Positions 46,979 through 60,833 of a stretch of DNA of 64,000 bases are shown in pieces; position 1 is the first letter of the stretch, and each line of letters begins with the position of its first letter. The stretch is taken from positions 35,960,001-36,024,000 of the forward strand of contig JBITNC010000001.1 in assembly GCA_050084985.1 (NCBI GenBank), given 5' to 3'. This DNA is from Nageia nagi (taxonomy: Eukaryota > Pinophyta). A program made the position numbers and the translations under genes. Below the pieces are notes generated by a model, which was given only the letters and a program-made list of their open reading frames with translations, had not been told where the DNA came from and ran no database searches.

Positions 46979-48822
46979 TGTTATAGAAATTGCAACTTAC
47001 ATTAAGGAAAGAGATTATTTCTTAATTGTATTGTGATTTAATAAGTTTGAAATATTTCATAGGCATATAGAATAATAGTAGCTAGATAAAAGATAATTTA
47101 TCAATGTTTGGTAGTTTTGCATATTTTAAATCATCTTCTTGTAACTTAGCAATACTCTTCTTCAATGCATTTTTCTAGAGTGCAGCAAACTTTTAAATGG
47201 ATAAACTTTCCTAAAATCTAAAATAATTGTAATTGTTATAATAATCTTAGAACCTGGTAGTTTCCATCTTTCATACATTCTCCTAGAATGCAGTTAAACT
47301 ATTACAAGGCATCTCTAAGGAAAGTGGTCTGATCAATCAATACACCTTCTATTTTCTTGAAACCTAATGGACTCAACCATGACTCATTTTTCTAGAGCTT
47401 GTATTGTTTTCCAAATCCATTAAAAGCAACAACCATATCTTATTGGTTAAAATAATTGGCAATCTTAGTTCTACTACCCAATTTTGGAAAATATTGTATA
47501 AGCATTGTAAATAATTTTAAGCAAATCTTGTAGCACTTCTCCAATCTTATGAAAATAAGATTTCCCAACTACATTTGGGCACTAAAGATAAAATACAATT
47601 ATCATTAACAAAATTTTAAGATTTATAGCTATCTAATTCAAGTTGTAGCTTAGATATATTATAGATTTCATAATTATATTAGTTAGTTTCATATAGGTTG
47701 TAGTTTATAAGTTCTCTCTAGATTCTTATTATCATTGGTAGATATTTTCAAATCCGAACCTATATATCTAGTTCAAATCAATGTAAAATAGGAAGTTGGA
47801 TCTTTCAACATTTACACCTAAATAATAAAATATCTATTTTTCCAAACCAAATTAAGTATGGTGGTACCTATACATTTATTTCTTCATGAATTCTTTATAT
47901 GGTTTAAATGGTTACATTGTCTATATGTTTCCTTTTCTCCATGGTATTATGAATGAAATATTTGTGACTATAGTCTCTACTCTCTTGCAACTAAAAGATG
48001 GATATTAACATTAAAAGGATTGTGTGAGCTAGGGATCCTTTCTCTAGGTTCTAACATTATTGTTGGAGGCATAGGTTGGCACCAAGAAAGATCATTTCCA
48101 TTTCTCTCATAAACTAAAATATTTTATATATTTTGGTAACTCTATCCTTTTTTTCTTTTATTTTATATCCTTTCATGATGGATAAGGTACCATCTTGATA
48201 AAATAAAAAAAGAGAATTTGAAATCATAATATCTCCTCTATCTATGATGAGTCTTTTAATAGATATACATCTTCATATATTGGAAGTAAACCTCATGATT
48301 CTTAATTCTAGGAGCTAAAATGAATGGGTAACATCATATTGTATATGAGACATAGAATCCCATACATATTGTATCCTTTTACATGGTAAAAGTGCAATCT
48401 CATTGGTTAGAGACCTAAAATAGGGTCAACCTATATAAAATTAGATCGCTAAAAGCTCAAGATCCTATTTACCTCTCTTTTTGTGGGATGCATATAAAGC
48501 ATATTATGACATCTTAATATTTGAGATTTTGAATTTTTAAAATAAGATCCACTTACAAGTGGAGTAATTCTATAAAGAACACTTATCTATGATGTTCTTA
48601 GAATTCCTACTATTCAACATATCATAAGTTTATATATGATTTATGATCATTTTGATTATTCATAATGGCTCACCAAACACCATTATGGCTAGATAAAATT
48701 AAAGGTTAAATCAACTAAAAATCAATTCATCCAAATATAGTTGGTTTATAAATATGGACAAATTCAACACGTCCACTCTCTTTCAAAAGAAAAAGAGCTA
48801 GATTGCTTTTTTTGGATCAATA
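46979..48822 (+). repeat. 5' LTR of the LARD-like element
   Basis: It aligns along its length with 50837-52614. Shared blocks include CATACATTCTCCTAGAATG, CAACCATGACTCATTTTTCT, TTTCATGATGGATAAGG, AAAAGTGCAATCTCATT and GATTATTCATAATGG. It ends GGATCAATA where the right LTR ends GGATTAACA. A primer-binding site just inside could not be identified. Confidence 0.8.
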
Positions 48823-50836
48823 GTCCATTTTTGACATACCTAATGGGATAATTTCACATTATCATCATACAAGATTTCCCTCTAGAATGAATATTGAAAT
48901 ATCTTCCATGCTTGTTCAAAGATAAATCTAATGATATCAATGCACATACTAGCTCAATCTGTTTTGATCTATTTCAAGGAAATAGAATGGTGATTTGATC
49001 AATTTAAGATTCAATATCTAAAATATAAGAAAGATTATTTTGAAATGTTAGAATTTGAATAAGAGACTCAAAAAACATGACTTAGAAGTTATTAAGATCA
49101 ATAATATTCTCAAAAGAAAGGTTGGAATGGACCTAGAATGTTTGGGGGTTAGTTAGAGTCAAGGTTTGCTTGATAAAGATTTTGGACCTGAGCAATATTG
49201 GTGGATGGTTGAATCCTCTCTTTCAAGGGTAATGGTTATCTCCTAATACTAGAATGCCAAAATAATAAAGATAATATTAGAAGGTTTCTTTATTCAAACC
49301 TTATATGTTAAGATACTACCAGTTATGGAATGCATACTAAAAGATCATAATAGAAGTAGATATGGTATGTTTTGAACTTATCTTGTTCTAAGTATACATG
49401 TTTGAATTTGACCAATAGAGTCATAAAAAATGGATGTTCTTGTAATGGGATACCCATACAACCCGCACTTAATTCTTGAAAGGTGTATATTCAAGTTTAT
49501 AAAGAAATATTTGATCATTTCTCATTACATTGAAAGATACTAAATGTTATTCAAACATCAAAAAGGGATTGATATGAGTAATTAGCCATATTTTGAAAAT
49601 ATAGGTAGACCTATTTTCAGTAATACTAGGGGATATGCCTTAAAATGTTCACATCTTTTGGATAAGCCTTTAACATTTTACCATTACTAATCAAGCCCTA
49701 TAATCTTAAGAAATTATTTACAATTAGTTCATGTCAAAGTATCTAATAAATTAGACTATTGTACTTTCTTGATTACTATCATGTCTACTTTATAGATAGT
49801 TGATTGTAATATTCCTTATAAGAAGAGTTATTTTGGAATTTTTGTTATTAGATCAATGTATTTTAATGATATAGTTTTCTACAATGGATTTTTGTTTGAA
49901 AACTCAATTAAAGATAGATCAAAATATTTTTTTATAGAAGTTATTGATTTATATTCAGATTCATAATCACTAATCATATGAAAAAAGATATTTCTTAAAG
50001 AGGTAGGATAAGATAGATGACTTTAAAAAGTACAAATAGAAACAGGTTTGAAATCAATTAGGAATAATATAAAATTATTAAACTATTTTTTGTTGAGATC
50101 CATTTCTAGGAGAGATAATAGACAAATATATGTAAGATTTTATATAAATAGCCAATACATAAGAAGTATTAAAACATCTAAGGATGGTGATCGGAGTGCA
50201 CTTAATGAAGTAAAGATATGCTACAAAGGTTGTAAGGTAGATTAGTAGTGATTTTGTAAATATGTGTAGTTGTCCACCCCATTATGTTTATTGTGATCCT
50301 TTATTTTAAATTATTCATTATGTTTATCATGTTCATCTAGTTGCATTCAAACTCCACCTGAACTACTCCTTGCCTTATCCACTCTTTATTCTCATTACCT
50401 CTCACCTCCCTTCCCTACTCTCCTACTTCTTTCCCTATCCCCTCTTCCACATTGTTATCATGTTTCTACCTTCCTTTTTCCTATTGAATTTACATACCCA
50501 TTAGTGCTCTATTTTTCAATCATCATAAGATATATTAAGAATTTTATTTGGAAAAAGCCTTATAAGTAAAAACAAATCTGATAGCATCAAAAAGCATGGT
50601 AAAATAATGATTCATTTTAGTGTTTATTTTAAAGATTTATCATAAGTGTTTTTGTATTGAAAATTATTAAGATTCTAATTGATTGATACATGAAGATCAT
50701 TTTTTTATTTAAATATTTATTTAGAGTATTTTCTATCACATCCCACCCTTGCTAATGCATGTTTTCTACTTAATTTCTATTACATGGTTTGTTGACTATT
50801 TCAACTTTTCAAAATATCCAATGAAGGGGGTTAGAA
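48823..50836 (+). other. Internal region of the LARD-like element
   Basis: About 2 kb without a recognisable retroelement domain on either strand. The only notable open frame, 50048-50245, has 65 codons (start MKSIRNNIKLLNYF), is Arg/Lys rich and is unrecognised. 50390-50460 is pyrimidine-rich (CTCACCTCCCTTCCC). The tract ends in the polypurine motif before 50837. Confidence 0.6.
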
Positions 50837-52614
50837 TGTTATAGAAATTGTAACTTGTATTAACAAGGGAGATTATTTTTAATTACCTTATGCTTTAACA
50901 AGTTTAAAATATTTTAGAGGCATTTAGAATGGTAGCAATAGATAAAAAAAACTTTGCTAGAGTTTGATAATGTTGCATATTTTAAATCACATTCCTAGAA
51001 CCTAATGGTACTTTTATTCAATGTATTTTCTTGGAGTGTAATAAACTTATAAATGGATGAAATTTCCTAAAACTTGGCAAAATTGTAATTGTTAAAATAA
51101 TCTCAAAACTTAGTAGTTTTCATCTTTCATACATTCTCCTAGAATGTAGCTAAACTATTTCCAAGGCATATCTAAGGAAAGTAATTTGATCAATTAATAC
51201 TTCTACTTTTTTGGAACCTAGCAGAGTCAACCATGACTCATTTTTCTAGAGTCTATCCTTGTTCTCCAAATCCATTAAAGTTAATGACCATATCCTATTG
51301 GTTGAAATAATCAATAGTCTTAGTTCTACTACCCAAGTATGGGAAGATTGTACAAGATTGTAATATTTTAACAAAGCTTCAACACTTCTCAATCTTATGA
51401 AAATAATATTTCAGTATGAGGCATTAGGTAAAACAATTTCTAGCATTTAGAGTTACACTATGAAATTAATTTAACTTAGATATGTTGTAAATTTCATAAT
51501 TTTGTTAGTTAGTTACATACATACTATAGTTTATAGATTTCTCTTAGGTTCTTATTACTATTGGTAGATATTTTCAAATACGAATCTATATATAAAACTT
51601 AAATCAATGTAAAATAAGGGGTTGGATATTTTAGCATTAAAACCTAAATAATGAAAATCTATTTTTCTAGCCCAAATTGAGTATGATAGTACTTGTACAT
51701 TTATTTCTTCATGAAGTCTTTGTATGGATTAAATGATTACATTTTTATATATTTTCTATTCTCCATGGTATGATGAATGAAATATTTGTTACTATAGCCT
51801 CTACTCTCTTATAATCAAATGATGGATATAAACATTAAAGATATTGTTGTGAGTTAGGGCTCCTTCCTCTAGGTTCTGATAAAAATTTTGGAAGCTTGAG
51901 TTGGCCTTGAGCAAGATCATTTCTATTTATTTCTTGCACTATAAACATTTTTATCTCTTTTAATAACTCTATCCATTTTTAATTTTTTTTTCCATCCTTT
52001 CATGATGGATAAGGCATCATTCTAATAAAATTGGAAAAGAAAATTTGGAATAATATTATCTCCTTTATCTATGATGAGTCTTTTATTAGGTTTCTATCTC
52101 TATCTGTGGGAAGTAAATCTCATGAATTGTTAGTTCTAGGAGCTACTATGAATGGGTAACATCATCTTATCTATGAGAGATATAATCTTATCTAGATTGT
52201 ATTATTTTATATGGTAAAAGTGCAATCTCATTAGTTAGAGACCTAAAATAGGATCAAATTGTATAAAATTGGACCATTCAAAGCTCAAGAGAAACTTATG
52301 AGATACTCATATTAAGAGTTTTCAATTTCCAAAACATGAGAAACTTATGAGCAAAGTAATTATATAAATAACATTTATCTTTGATGTTCCTAGAATCCCC
52401 ATTATTTAACAAATCATAAATTTTTCTATGATTTATGGTAATTTAGATTATTCATAATGGATCACCATGCATTATCCTAGTTAAATAAAATTGAAGGTTG
52501 AATTAACTAAAAATTGATTCATTAAAAGATTATTGATCTATGAATATGTAAAAATATAGAATCCTTATTCTCTTTCATAAGATAAAGAGTCAAATTGAAT
52601 TTTTTGGATTAACA
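50837..52614 (+). repeat. 3' LTR of the LARD-like element
   Basis: It starts TGTTATAGAAATTGTAAC after the purine tract and ends GGATTAACA. The ends are complementary (TGTTA...TAACA). It is paired with 46979-48822 and differs from it by many substitutions and small indels. Confidence 0.8.
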
Positions 52615-52619
52615 AACAT
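52615..52619. repeat. Target-site duplication AACAT, right copy
   Basis: It matches 46974-46978 exactly. Using it places the LTR end at 52614 rather than a few bases further on. Confidence 0.75.
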
Positions 52620-55125
52620 CAATAAACTAGTTCCTCCAAGAATTACACCAGAAGCATAACCTTTCTACAACAACTCTTTAGAATAAAATAGATCCTCACT
52701 ACAAATCACTCTCAACCTCCACACAAGAACATCAAATCAATAATATTATAATGATAAAAAATATTTGTACAACTATACATCAACTTTAATCTAAAAACCA
52801 CTATTTAGAGATGGAAAACTAAGTCAACTTTAACCCAAATTGGTCAAGGAGTTCGAGGAGTAACCCCCCATATTTAGTGTAACCCTAACTAAGAATTAAT
52901 GGTCATACTGAGCATGATATGAATATCTAAATATGGAATTTAATGCTCTCTATTTTACAATAGGTATAATACAAACCAATTACCAATAGTTAAATGGATG
53001 GGATAGGATTGACTACTAAATAACACTTCCATCACCATCCAATGCCTGATTAGTATACTGACTACTATTGATAGGTTAAATGAATAATTGATTGGTACAT
53101 CATTTGATAACTAAGATAGAGATCCAAAAAAATTTGGTTGAATTAGGCTCTAAAATACAACATCAATTATTATAATTCACTTATAAAATAATAATTTAAG
53201 CTATTATGGTTCCTCTACATGATTAAAAAAAATAGTGATAAAATAATAACTAAGAAATTTGAGATAAATATAATGTGGTTTTGCTACATCCATAGAGGAG
53301 TTTTCAATCCTTATTATAATTAACTCCATAAGCCAAAGAGATTAAAACCAAAAACATGTTCTTATATATTTGGAGCTTTGAATCACTAAGGAATTCTCTT
53401 TTATAGACTCAATCTCTCCTTTATCACTATAATTCATCTTATCAAATTAATGCAACAACTTAGATTTATAATTTACAATTATAATCTTATTTTTAGATTG
53501 AATTAGAGATAAAAATTTATGCATAAATCTACCACAAAATAGCCAAGTTTAGTCCAAAAATTGGAATAAACAAAGAGTGAATTTTTTAGCTTAAAATAAA
53601 ACTTCACATCTCTAGATTCATAATCATCTTGCATTAGAGTAGTCTTGATAAATGAACTAGTTCCATCAAGCTTGATTAGATTTTACACCACTTTGACATG
53701 CCTCAACCTAATTGGATAACCATATATCAAAAAATAGTGTACCTAATTGATTACCATATAGAAATTGATTCCTATATATACTGGTTAAAAAATAGAGATC
53801 ATTTTCTTCCTTCTTCGATCAAGATTCAAGTTGCATTCCCAACATTCAGTTTGCAAAGATTCAATAGAGATTGAAAACTCCTTTTGAGTTGATTCTTTCT
53901 CCATTGGAAAGTATACTTCAATACATTTTTAATGTTTAATAATAATAAAAAATCTATCTTTATTTATTCTTAGCAAAATCATAACTCTTTGGTACCTATT
54001 CACATGGCACAATTGTCATGGTGATCATACTACAACCTAGCAAACTCAACTTTAGAAGTAAATCACTAATGTTCTATAAATTGGATTAAGACATGTGAGT
54101 ACTCATTATAAATTTCTTTTTTATACCTTTCCTATCATACATAAACTTGTTGCTTTGATCAATTTTACTTTGATGAATTTTGCAAGTTCTTTAGCTTATC
54201 TTTCATTAAGGTGAAACAATAGTTCTGCAATTGCTAATACCTCAAACCTCCAATCATTAGTCAATAGTGAGAATTTAGGCTTGTCAACTTCAAAATATTC
54301 AATTAAGGTGCATTTAATCTTTATGTTCTATCAATTTAACCTAAATTACATTAGGCATAAACCATGTTATGTGGGTACATTTGTGGTACTAAGTATTGAG
54401 AAATACCCCCTCACTTCAACCAAATTGAAGGACTTGGAAAACATAATGCAATCCTAAATTTATATAGCCTATTGGTATATAGGATTATATCATTTATTAA
54501 GTTCAAATATTGATTATATTCCTTAGTGTTGAAATCCAAGTGACTATATCTACTTTTCTATATTTGGTAGTAATGAACCTAATTGACTATATCTACTTTT
54601 CTATATTTTTGTAGTGATGAAATATGAGATACTATAGAGGAATAAAAACCAATAGTTATTTTTATTCTATGGATAACCTCTTATTGTAAGGATAGAGCAT
54701 ACATGATTATTGGTTTATCATGTATAAAGTATTTTCATAAACAAAAGAAAAGTAAAAAAGAAAACTTTTCTCTTAAGTGAGAAGCCTAAAATATTTTTTT
54801 CCTTAATAATGAAAGAAGAAATAAAATAAAATATTTATTTATTTCTATGAAAATAAAGAGTTTTGAAATGAAAAGGTAGTAAATTCAATTTTAAGTGAAA
54901 ATAAGCTTAGAATCTTTTCAATTCCTTTAGATCATATTTTAATGCAAGAGGAGAGGATACTATGTTTTTGATGTAATTTTTGTGTGCATGTATTTCAAAT
55001 AAAAAATTGATCATTTGAAGAAATCAAAAGATTTTATCATTTTGATTTCTTCTAAATTGTAAAAATAAAATATATAAACTAAATATTCCTTTACTTAAAA
55101 GGAAATAATAGTCTTTCTATCAATT
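52620..55125. other. Non-coding stretch, probably starting with copia LTR remainder
   Basis: Its first part should be the continuation of the copia 5' LTR split at 46978, but no second LTR copy is available to define its limits. Near 54525-54615 a 30-bp phrase, GACTATATCTACTTTTCTATATTT, occurs twice. No coding region, RNA gene or retroelement domain was recognised. Confidence 0.4.
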
Positions 55126-55818
55126 TGTTAATGCCTAAAAAGGAATTTTAATTTAATTAAAATACCTTTTTATGTATTTGAAATCATTTATTAAATAAAT
55201 ACTTTTTTCAATGTACACTCTCATCTACCTTTATGTTTTGTGGTAATAGGTCCACTCAGCTTATCATAATACCTATTTCTTGTAAATATGGAGGGTTTAT
55301 GCATGATCAAAGATATGATATGACATGACATAATCCCAAATCCTTGATAGGTGGTAATATACTTGGTCATTATTGTATTTCTTAACACCACGTATCATTT
55401 TTGCATTTTGTTATACTTTAAGATCTACATTCTTATGATCTTGCATCCATTTCTAAGTGAGATTTTGTGCATTGAAGGTGGGACAATGACATTAAGAAAA
55501 AAGGAAAGGCATTCTTGAATAGTAAGAAAACTAGGTGATGTAGTTAGGTTCCAAGTTTCAGTGTTGGGTTGAGGTCAGATTCATGGCCCCATATTTTATA
55601 GAAGCTCATCATTCATCCTATTTTATTTTAATATCTCCTTTGATCATAGTCACTATTAAAATATAAGTTTGTATCTTTCATAAATCTAATTTTGATAGGT
55701 CAAGTTCAATTAGTTCATTATTGTCTTTCATGTCATTGATTTTCTATTTTTTCATAGTTAATTATTTAAATTGAATATTTTATAAATAACCTTAATTATT
55801 ATTATTTTAGTTATAACA
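55126..55818 (+). repeat. 5' LTR of the 55.1-60.8 kb gypsy element
   Basis: It starts TGTTAATGCC and ends TTATAACA, the reverse complement of the LTRs at 1381-2108 and 5808-6533. AATATGGAGGGTTTATGCAT (near 55288) is where the relatives have a TATAAAGG promoter phrase, here decayed. Confidence 0.8.
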
Positions 55819-55948
55819 ATTGGTGAACTTGACTTATTTTGAATACATTGATATATCCTTCACTAGTTACACCAAAAACCTAAGGTTTTAGATAGTACTA
55901 ATATTTTCTTTTAATTGTTTCAAAAATGGAACCAACTAATTTCTTGCA

Positions 55949-57060
55949 ATGGTAAATAGATTTAATGATGCAACCAAAGCTAATATGAAGAAAATGCTAT
56001 ATAGAAATGAGGAAAGAAGTGAAACCTCTAACATTTGGGGTAATATTTGATCCATTAGAGGTGCTCCACCCATATCTAAGGATTCGAATCCACTGTGTGA
56101 TAATATTTGCAATATTATGATAGTCAATTTGTAAGTGAAAACTAATTTCAATACATATGATGATCAGGGATATCCTATAGCTCATATCAAGGATTTCAAA
56201 ATGAGGTTTGAATTAAAATTTAGGGTGAATGATAATTTTATTACTAAGTACTTCTCTACTACATTCAAAGGTGATGCACTCAATTGGTACTTTTCTTTAC
56301 CTACTAAATCAATTAATTTTATGCATAACTTATTTTAGAATTTTATATGCATTTCAAATATCATACTTCTAGAAAAATGATAGTTTTAGATTTAGTTAGT
56401 TCTATCTAATATCCAAATGAGAAATTTGATAAATTTTCTCAAAGATTCAAAAACATATGGAGAATGATTCTTGAACCCTTTTTTGAGTCTCATATCACAT
56501 CCATGTTTATCCATAATATCCATCCTAAATTGAAGTTCATAGCTTTGGATTATATGATACTACCATTTACAAAAATTATGCATATGCTTACCTAAAAAGA
56601 GAAGTGCTTAGTTGATATGGGTTACTTGAAAAATGGAAACACTAATAAGTAAAATAATGGAGGTAGATGTTAGGAAAAGGAATATAAATAGGTCCATGTG
56701 ATAGAAGAACCCCATCTAAAGGGAACAAAAGATTTGAGCAAAGAAAAATTTTAGGAAGAAACTAGGTTACCTTTGGTCCCTATCATTATGTTCAAGAATT
56801 ACCTACAAAAGTGACTAATCAAACCTAATCTGAAATAAGAACTAGGTACTCATTATGATAAACTTAGTTAGTACAATGAAGTAGAATTTTATGAATACCA
56901 CAAGGTTAAAGCTCACAAAATGAATACATATATGACCCTAAGTAAATAATTGCAAAAATTGTTAGATGATGGTAAAATAAAGTATGAGTCCTATGTAGTT
57001 AACTTAGAGGAAGTTAGACCCCTTAGAGAATATCATCTTCAACCAAGAACTATGTGATGT
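55949..57060 (+). pseudogene. Gag pseudogene of the 55.1-60.8 kb gypsy element
   Basis: The start at 55949 opens MVNRFNDATKANMKKMLYRN and aligns with the gag starts at 5446 and 44113. 56135-56338 is open and contains FRVNDNFITKYFSTTFKGDALNWYF. It retains the Trp that is a stop in the copy at 5100. The zinc knuckle near 56890 is degenerate. Stops follow from 56338 onward. Confidence 0.75.
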
Positions 57061-57329
57061 CTCTAAGAGAGAAAGACCTAGAGGGAGTCTCAATACATCC
57101 ATAATAGAATGGATAGAGGTCCCTCAAAATTTTGGTAACTCATACCAAGATAAGTATTTTTTAACATTTAGAATTTTTAATTGATCATATAAATGGTTTA
57201 TTCGATATGTAAAAAAAAATTGAAGTTCATGTAGACATTCCTATTACTAAATTTATGTAATTAGTAGCTAATCTTGATACCAATTTAGTTTGTAACATGA
57301 TTTTCTTCTAAGAGAATGAATAACCTGCT

Positions 57330-60300
57330 AAAGATGTTATTGAAAAGAATTTAAGACTATATACCCATATTAATCTTTATTGTATTCTTATTAAAAAAGA
57401 ATTGATTGATACTAGTTCAAATGTAAATGTATGTTCAGTTGAATTCTTACAAAAGTATTTTCCTTTGATTTATGTAAAAATGAAAAGTACCACTATTAGC
57501 ATAAAAGGGTTTGGTAATGCTGAAATGAAATGTATTAGATATGTGTCTATACCTATTAAAGTAGGTGGTAAAATTGTTCATAAAATTTTTTATACTTTTC
57601 AAGTGAAATTACCATATAACTTGTTTCTTGGTAGACCATGGATCCATAATATTAGGGATATTGCCTCCATATTGCATCAATTGATTAAATTTATGTATAA
57701 AAATAAGTAGGTTACTATTTATATAAAATAAATTCCTATATATGTATGTCAAGTAGCTGATAAGTTTTGGATCCCTCATAATTTGGTTGAAAGTGAGAAA
57801 TATATACCAATACCTATCAACAACATCACACCATAAGAGGTAGTTCTTAGATCATATAAAATCCTAAAGATTGATATTTGGGAGAATGTTAGGAAGCTTG
57901 GATGACCTCTTTCTATCTTGAAAATGCAATGTTTCCCCCTAGAGAAGGATGAAGTTGAGCACTATTGCTTCATTGATGAGAAGAATGATAATTCCATTGA
58001 AGACATGAATATTTTTTATCAGGAACATGAAGAAAAAAGTACATCTAATAATGAAGATACAACTTTTATTTTACAAATTTCATCAGCTTAGATAAGCATG
58101 CATTTCAATAGTATTGATTTTATTTTGCTAATAAATATTTCCATAAATATAAATATGGTGGAAAAGGATTAGGTAATATTGAGAAGGATATCATAGAGCC
58201 TATTATAAATGAATGTCAACACAAAAGAATAATCAGTGTTGGATTTGATGAGGCTACACCAAGCTCATCAACATCAGCTCCAATAATTCAACATGTTGAT
58301 AGTAGTGATAAGGATTGCATAAGAGATATATTTGATGAATTATTGCATTATAACATGATCCATGGTCTTATGAAGGATTTATGGCTTACTAGACCGATTA
58401 TTACCTCCTATGGCTCCCTTTTGAGTAGACATCTTCTAAATTAATGATGATATTCTTTAGAAGCTAGGGGAATAGAGTGAGTTTCCCAAATCTAATGAAA
58501 AGAGGGTTGCATCTTGGTTCATGCAACATCAAACTTATTTTAGTGGGGAGGTATATATAGATGAAGAAGATATTATAGGAATGGAGGCATTGCTTATGAC
58601 TCACCAAATCAAATGATGAAATATCATATCTATGTGAAGAAATGATAGAAGTAAACATTGGTACCCAAGAGGGCCTAAAGTTGATCAAAATAGAATCTTT
58701 TTTAACCTTGGAAGAATATAAAAGGTACCACATACTATTAAATGAATTATCTAATATTTTTGTTTGGTCTTATTTTGATATGCCTATTCTTGATCTTAAT
58801 TTTTTCACTCATAGACTAGTTATCAATAAAAATGTAAAACCAGTCCAACAAAAACCTAGAAAGGTGCATCTTAGAGTAACCCTTTCTATTAAAAATGAAA
58901 TCAAAAAAGTATTTCATTGTTGATTTTATTATTTATATTGATTATTCTCCATGGATTTATAACATTATGCCTATAGATAAGCCTAATAGTGAAATAAGAT
59001 GTATATATTTTAGGGATGTTAAAAGGCATATCCTAAATATGCTTTTCCTTTTCCTAACATTGATATTATTGTATATTCAACAACTAGACATGAAATTTTA
59101 TCTTTCATGGATAATTTTTCTAGATACAACCAAATAAAGATCAATAAGGAGGATCAACATAATATAACTTTTGATACTCCTTGAGGCATATTTTGTTTTG
59201 GTGGTCATGCCTTTTGGTCTAAATAATGTAGGTGCAACTTATCAAAGAGCCATGGTGAGTATGTTTCATGATATGATCGATGATAATGTTAAGGTGTATG
59301 TTCATGACATTCTAGAAAATGTCACAACCAAAAATGATCACATTTCAGATTTGGAAAGGATTTTATAAAAAATTAGAGAAAAGAAGTTGAATTTAAAGCA
59401 TCAAAAATATGTATTTGCATTATGATTAGGTAAATTATTTGGTTTTATTATTTCAAGAAGAGGTATATAGGTAGATCCCAAAAATATTTTAGTCATTATT
59501 GATTTTTTCTCCTCCTAGGAATTTGAAGGAGTTGAGAAGTCTTTAAGAAAAAGCTCAAGTAGTCAAAAGGTTTATTGCTCTATTAGTAGATATGACTTTC
59601 CTATTTTCTCTTTTTCTAAAGAAAGGTGAGAAATTCATTTGGGATAAGAAGTGTCAAAAGGATTTGGATAACATCAAAAGGTACCTTATTAATGCTCTAG
59701 TCTTAGCCTACTATAAGTTCATATAAGATCTTGTTACTTTATGTTTCAACAATATTAAGTGCATTAGGGGCAATGTTAGCTCAAAAGGATGATAGTAATA
59801 AGAAAAGAGCAATCTATTATATTAGTAAGAGTTTACTTGATTATGAGACAAGGTAAACTCCAATAGAAAAGATGTATTTTGTTATAGTCTTCTCAATCAA
59901 AAAGTTAATACAATACCTACTTGGAAATACAATACATGTCATAGCTTAGGTTGATCCTCTTATATATCTCATGTCCAAATCCTACCTATTTGAAAGAATT
60001 GCAAAGTGCATAATGTTACTCCAAGAGTTTGATTTGGTTTTTATCACTCTAAAATTAATAAATGGATAGGAAATAGTAAATTTCATCACCAATCATCCAT
60101 GAAATTAAGTATCCTAAACCAAATAAGAGTTTTCTAATAAACTGGACTACTAGAATGACCATGATCCTACATCATTGTATTCCTACATTGTCACTCTATT
60201 CCTATGACTTAGTACCCATAATTGTTTTTTGGTTTTATGAAAAATAATTAGTGGCCTCTATTCTTTGATGGTTCTTAGTGTATTCATAGAGCCTATAGGA

Positions 60301-60833
60301 ATTATCCTCATCAATCCTCATGGTGATGTTATCCCTATATCTTATCATTTAATTTTTGATTGCACTAACAATATGGTAGAATATGAGGCTCTTATCTTAG
60401 GTCTAAAGGTTGTAAATAATCTAAAAGTAAAAAGGATAAAAATATTTGGTTGACTTTCAACTAATCATGAAGTAAGTGTCTAATAACCACAACACCAAAC
60501 ATCCCAAGTTATAATCGTATAAAGAAATGGTGAAAAATCTCCTTATTTACTTTAACGAGTATGAAATTGATAATATTCCAAGAGATAACAACATGTATGC
60601 TAATGTTATGGAAGTTTCATTTCCCTTACTCCTATTAACATAGAAGATGAAAAAATTATTCTTATAATAAAAAATATAGTTAAGCCATCTTATGAGTATA
60701 TTATTGAAGATTTTTTTTAAGATCATTATTATGCAGCTACTTGTATCAATATGTGTGAATGGTATCAAGATTTTTTAATTACCTTAAAGATGTTGTTATT
60801 CCTTACCTTTGATTTGAATAAATTAACCCATTA
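57330..60833 (+). pseudogene. Pol pseudogene: protease to integrase N-terminus
   Basis: Protease is open at 57402-57710: LIDTSSNVNVCS at the active site, where family members have D-x-G-type sequence, and LFLGRPWIH near its end. RT covers 58610-59480, with IFVWSYFDMPILDLN, INKNVKPVQQKPRK and MPFGLNNVGATYQRAM. At 59294-59311 it reads VYVHDIL, so one catalytic Asp of YVDD is replaced by His. RNase H lies at about 59560-60130. The extra RNase H, at 60253-60480, has GIILINPHGDV and DCTNNMVEYEALILGLK. Integrase begins near 60750 (CEWYQDF) and is lost by 60833. In the lineage, Pol copies element RNA and inserts the DNA. Here it is inactive. Confidence 0.8.

Larger units (their letters stand above)
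46979..52614 (+). mobile_element. Complete non-autonomous LTR element with 1.8-kb LTRs (LARD-like)
   Basis: Long LTRs (46979-48822 and 50837-52614) start TGTTATAGAAATTG and end in TTAACA or its decayed form CAATA. They flank about 2.0 kb of internal DNA, and AACAT is duplicated outside. The purine tract AATGAAGGGGGTTAGAA (50820-50836) lies directly before the right LTR, so the element reads on the plus strand. No gag, protease, RT or integrase motif was seen. The LTRs make up almost two thirds of the element. It sits inside the 5' LTR region of a copia element, hence is younger than it. This fits large retrotransposon derivatives that move using proteins made elsewhere; the helper is unknown. 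Confidence 0.85.
55126..60833 (+). mobile_element. Tat/Ogre-like gypsy element, right end cut by copia
   Basis: Plus-strand order is 5' LTR (55126-55818), primer site ATTGGTGAAC, gag from 55949, protease, RT, RNase H, extra archaeal-type RNase H, and the start of integrase. It stops between about 60825 and 60870, where the 3' LTR of a minus-strand copia element begins. No 3' LTR is visible in the window. It is the best-preserved of the three family members here, though stops and frameshifts disable it. Confidence 0.85.
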
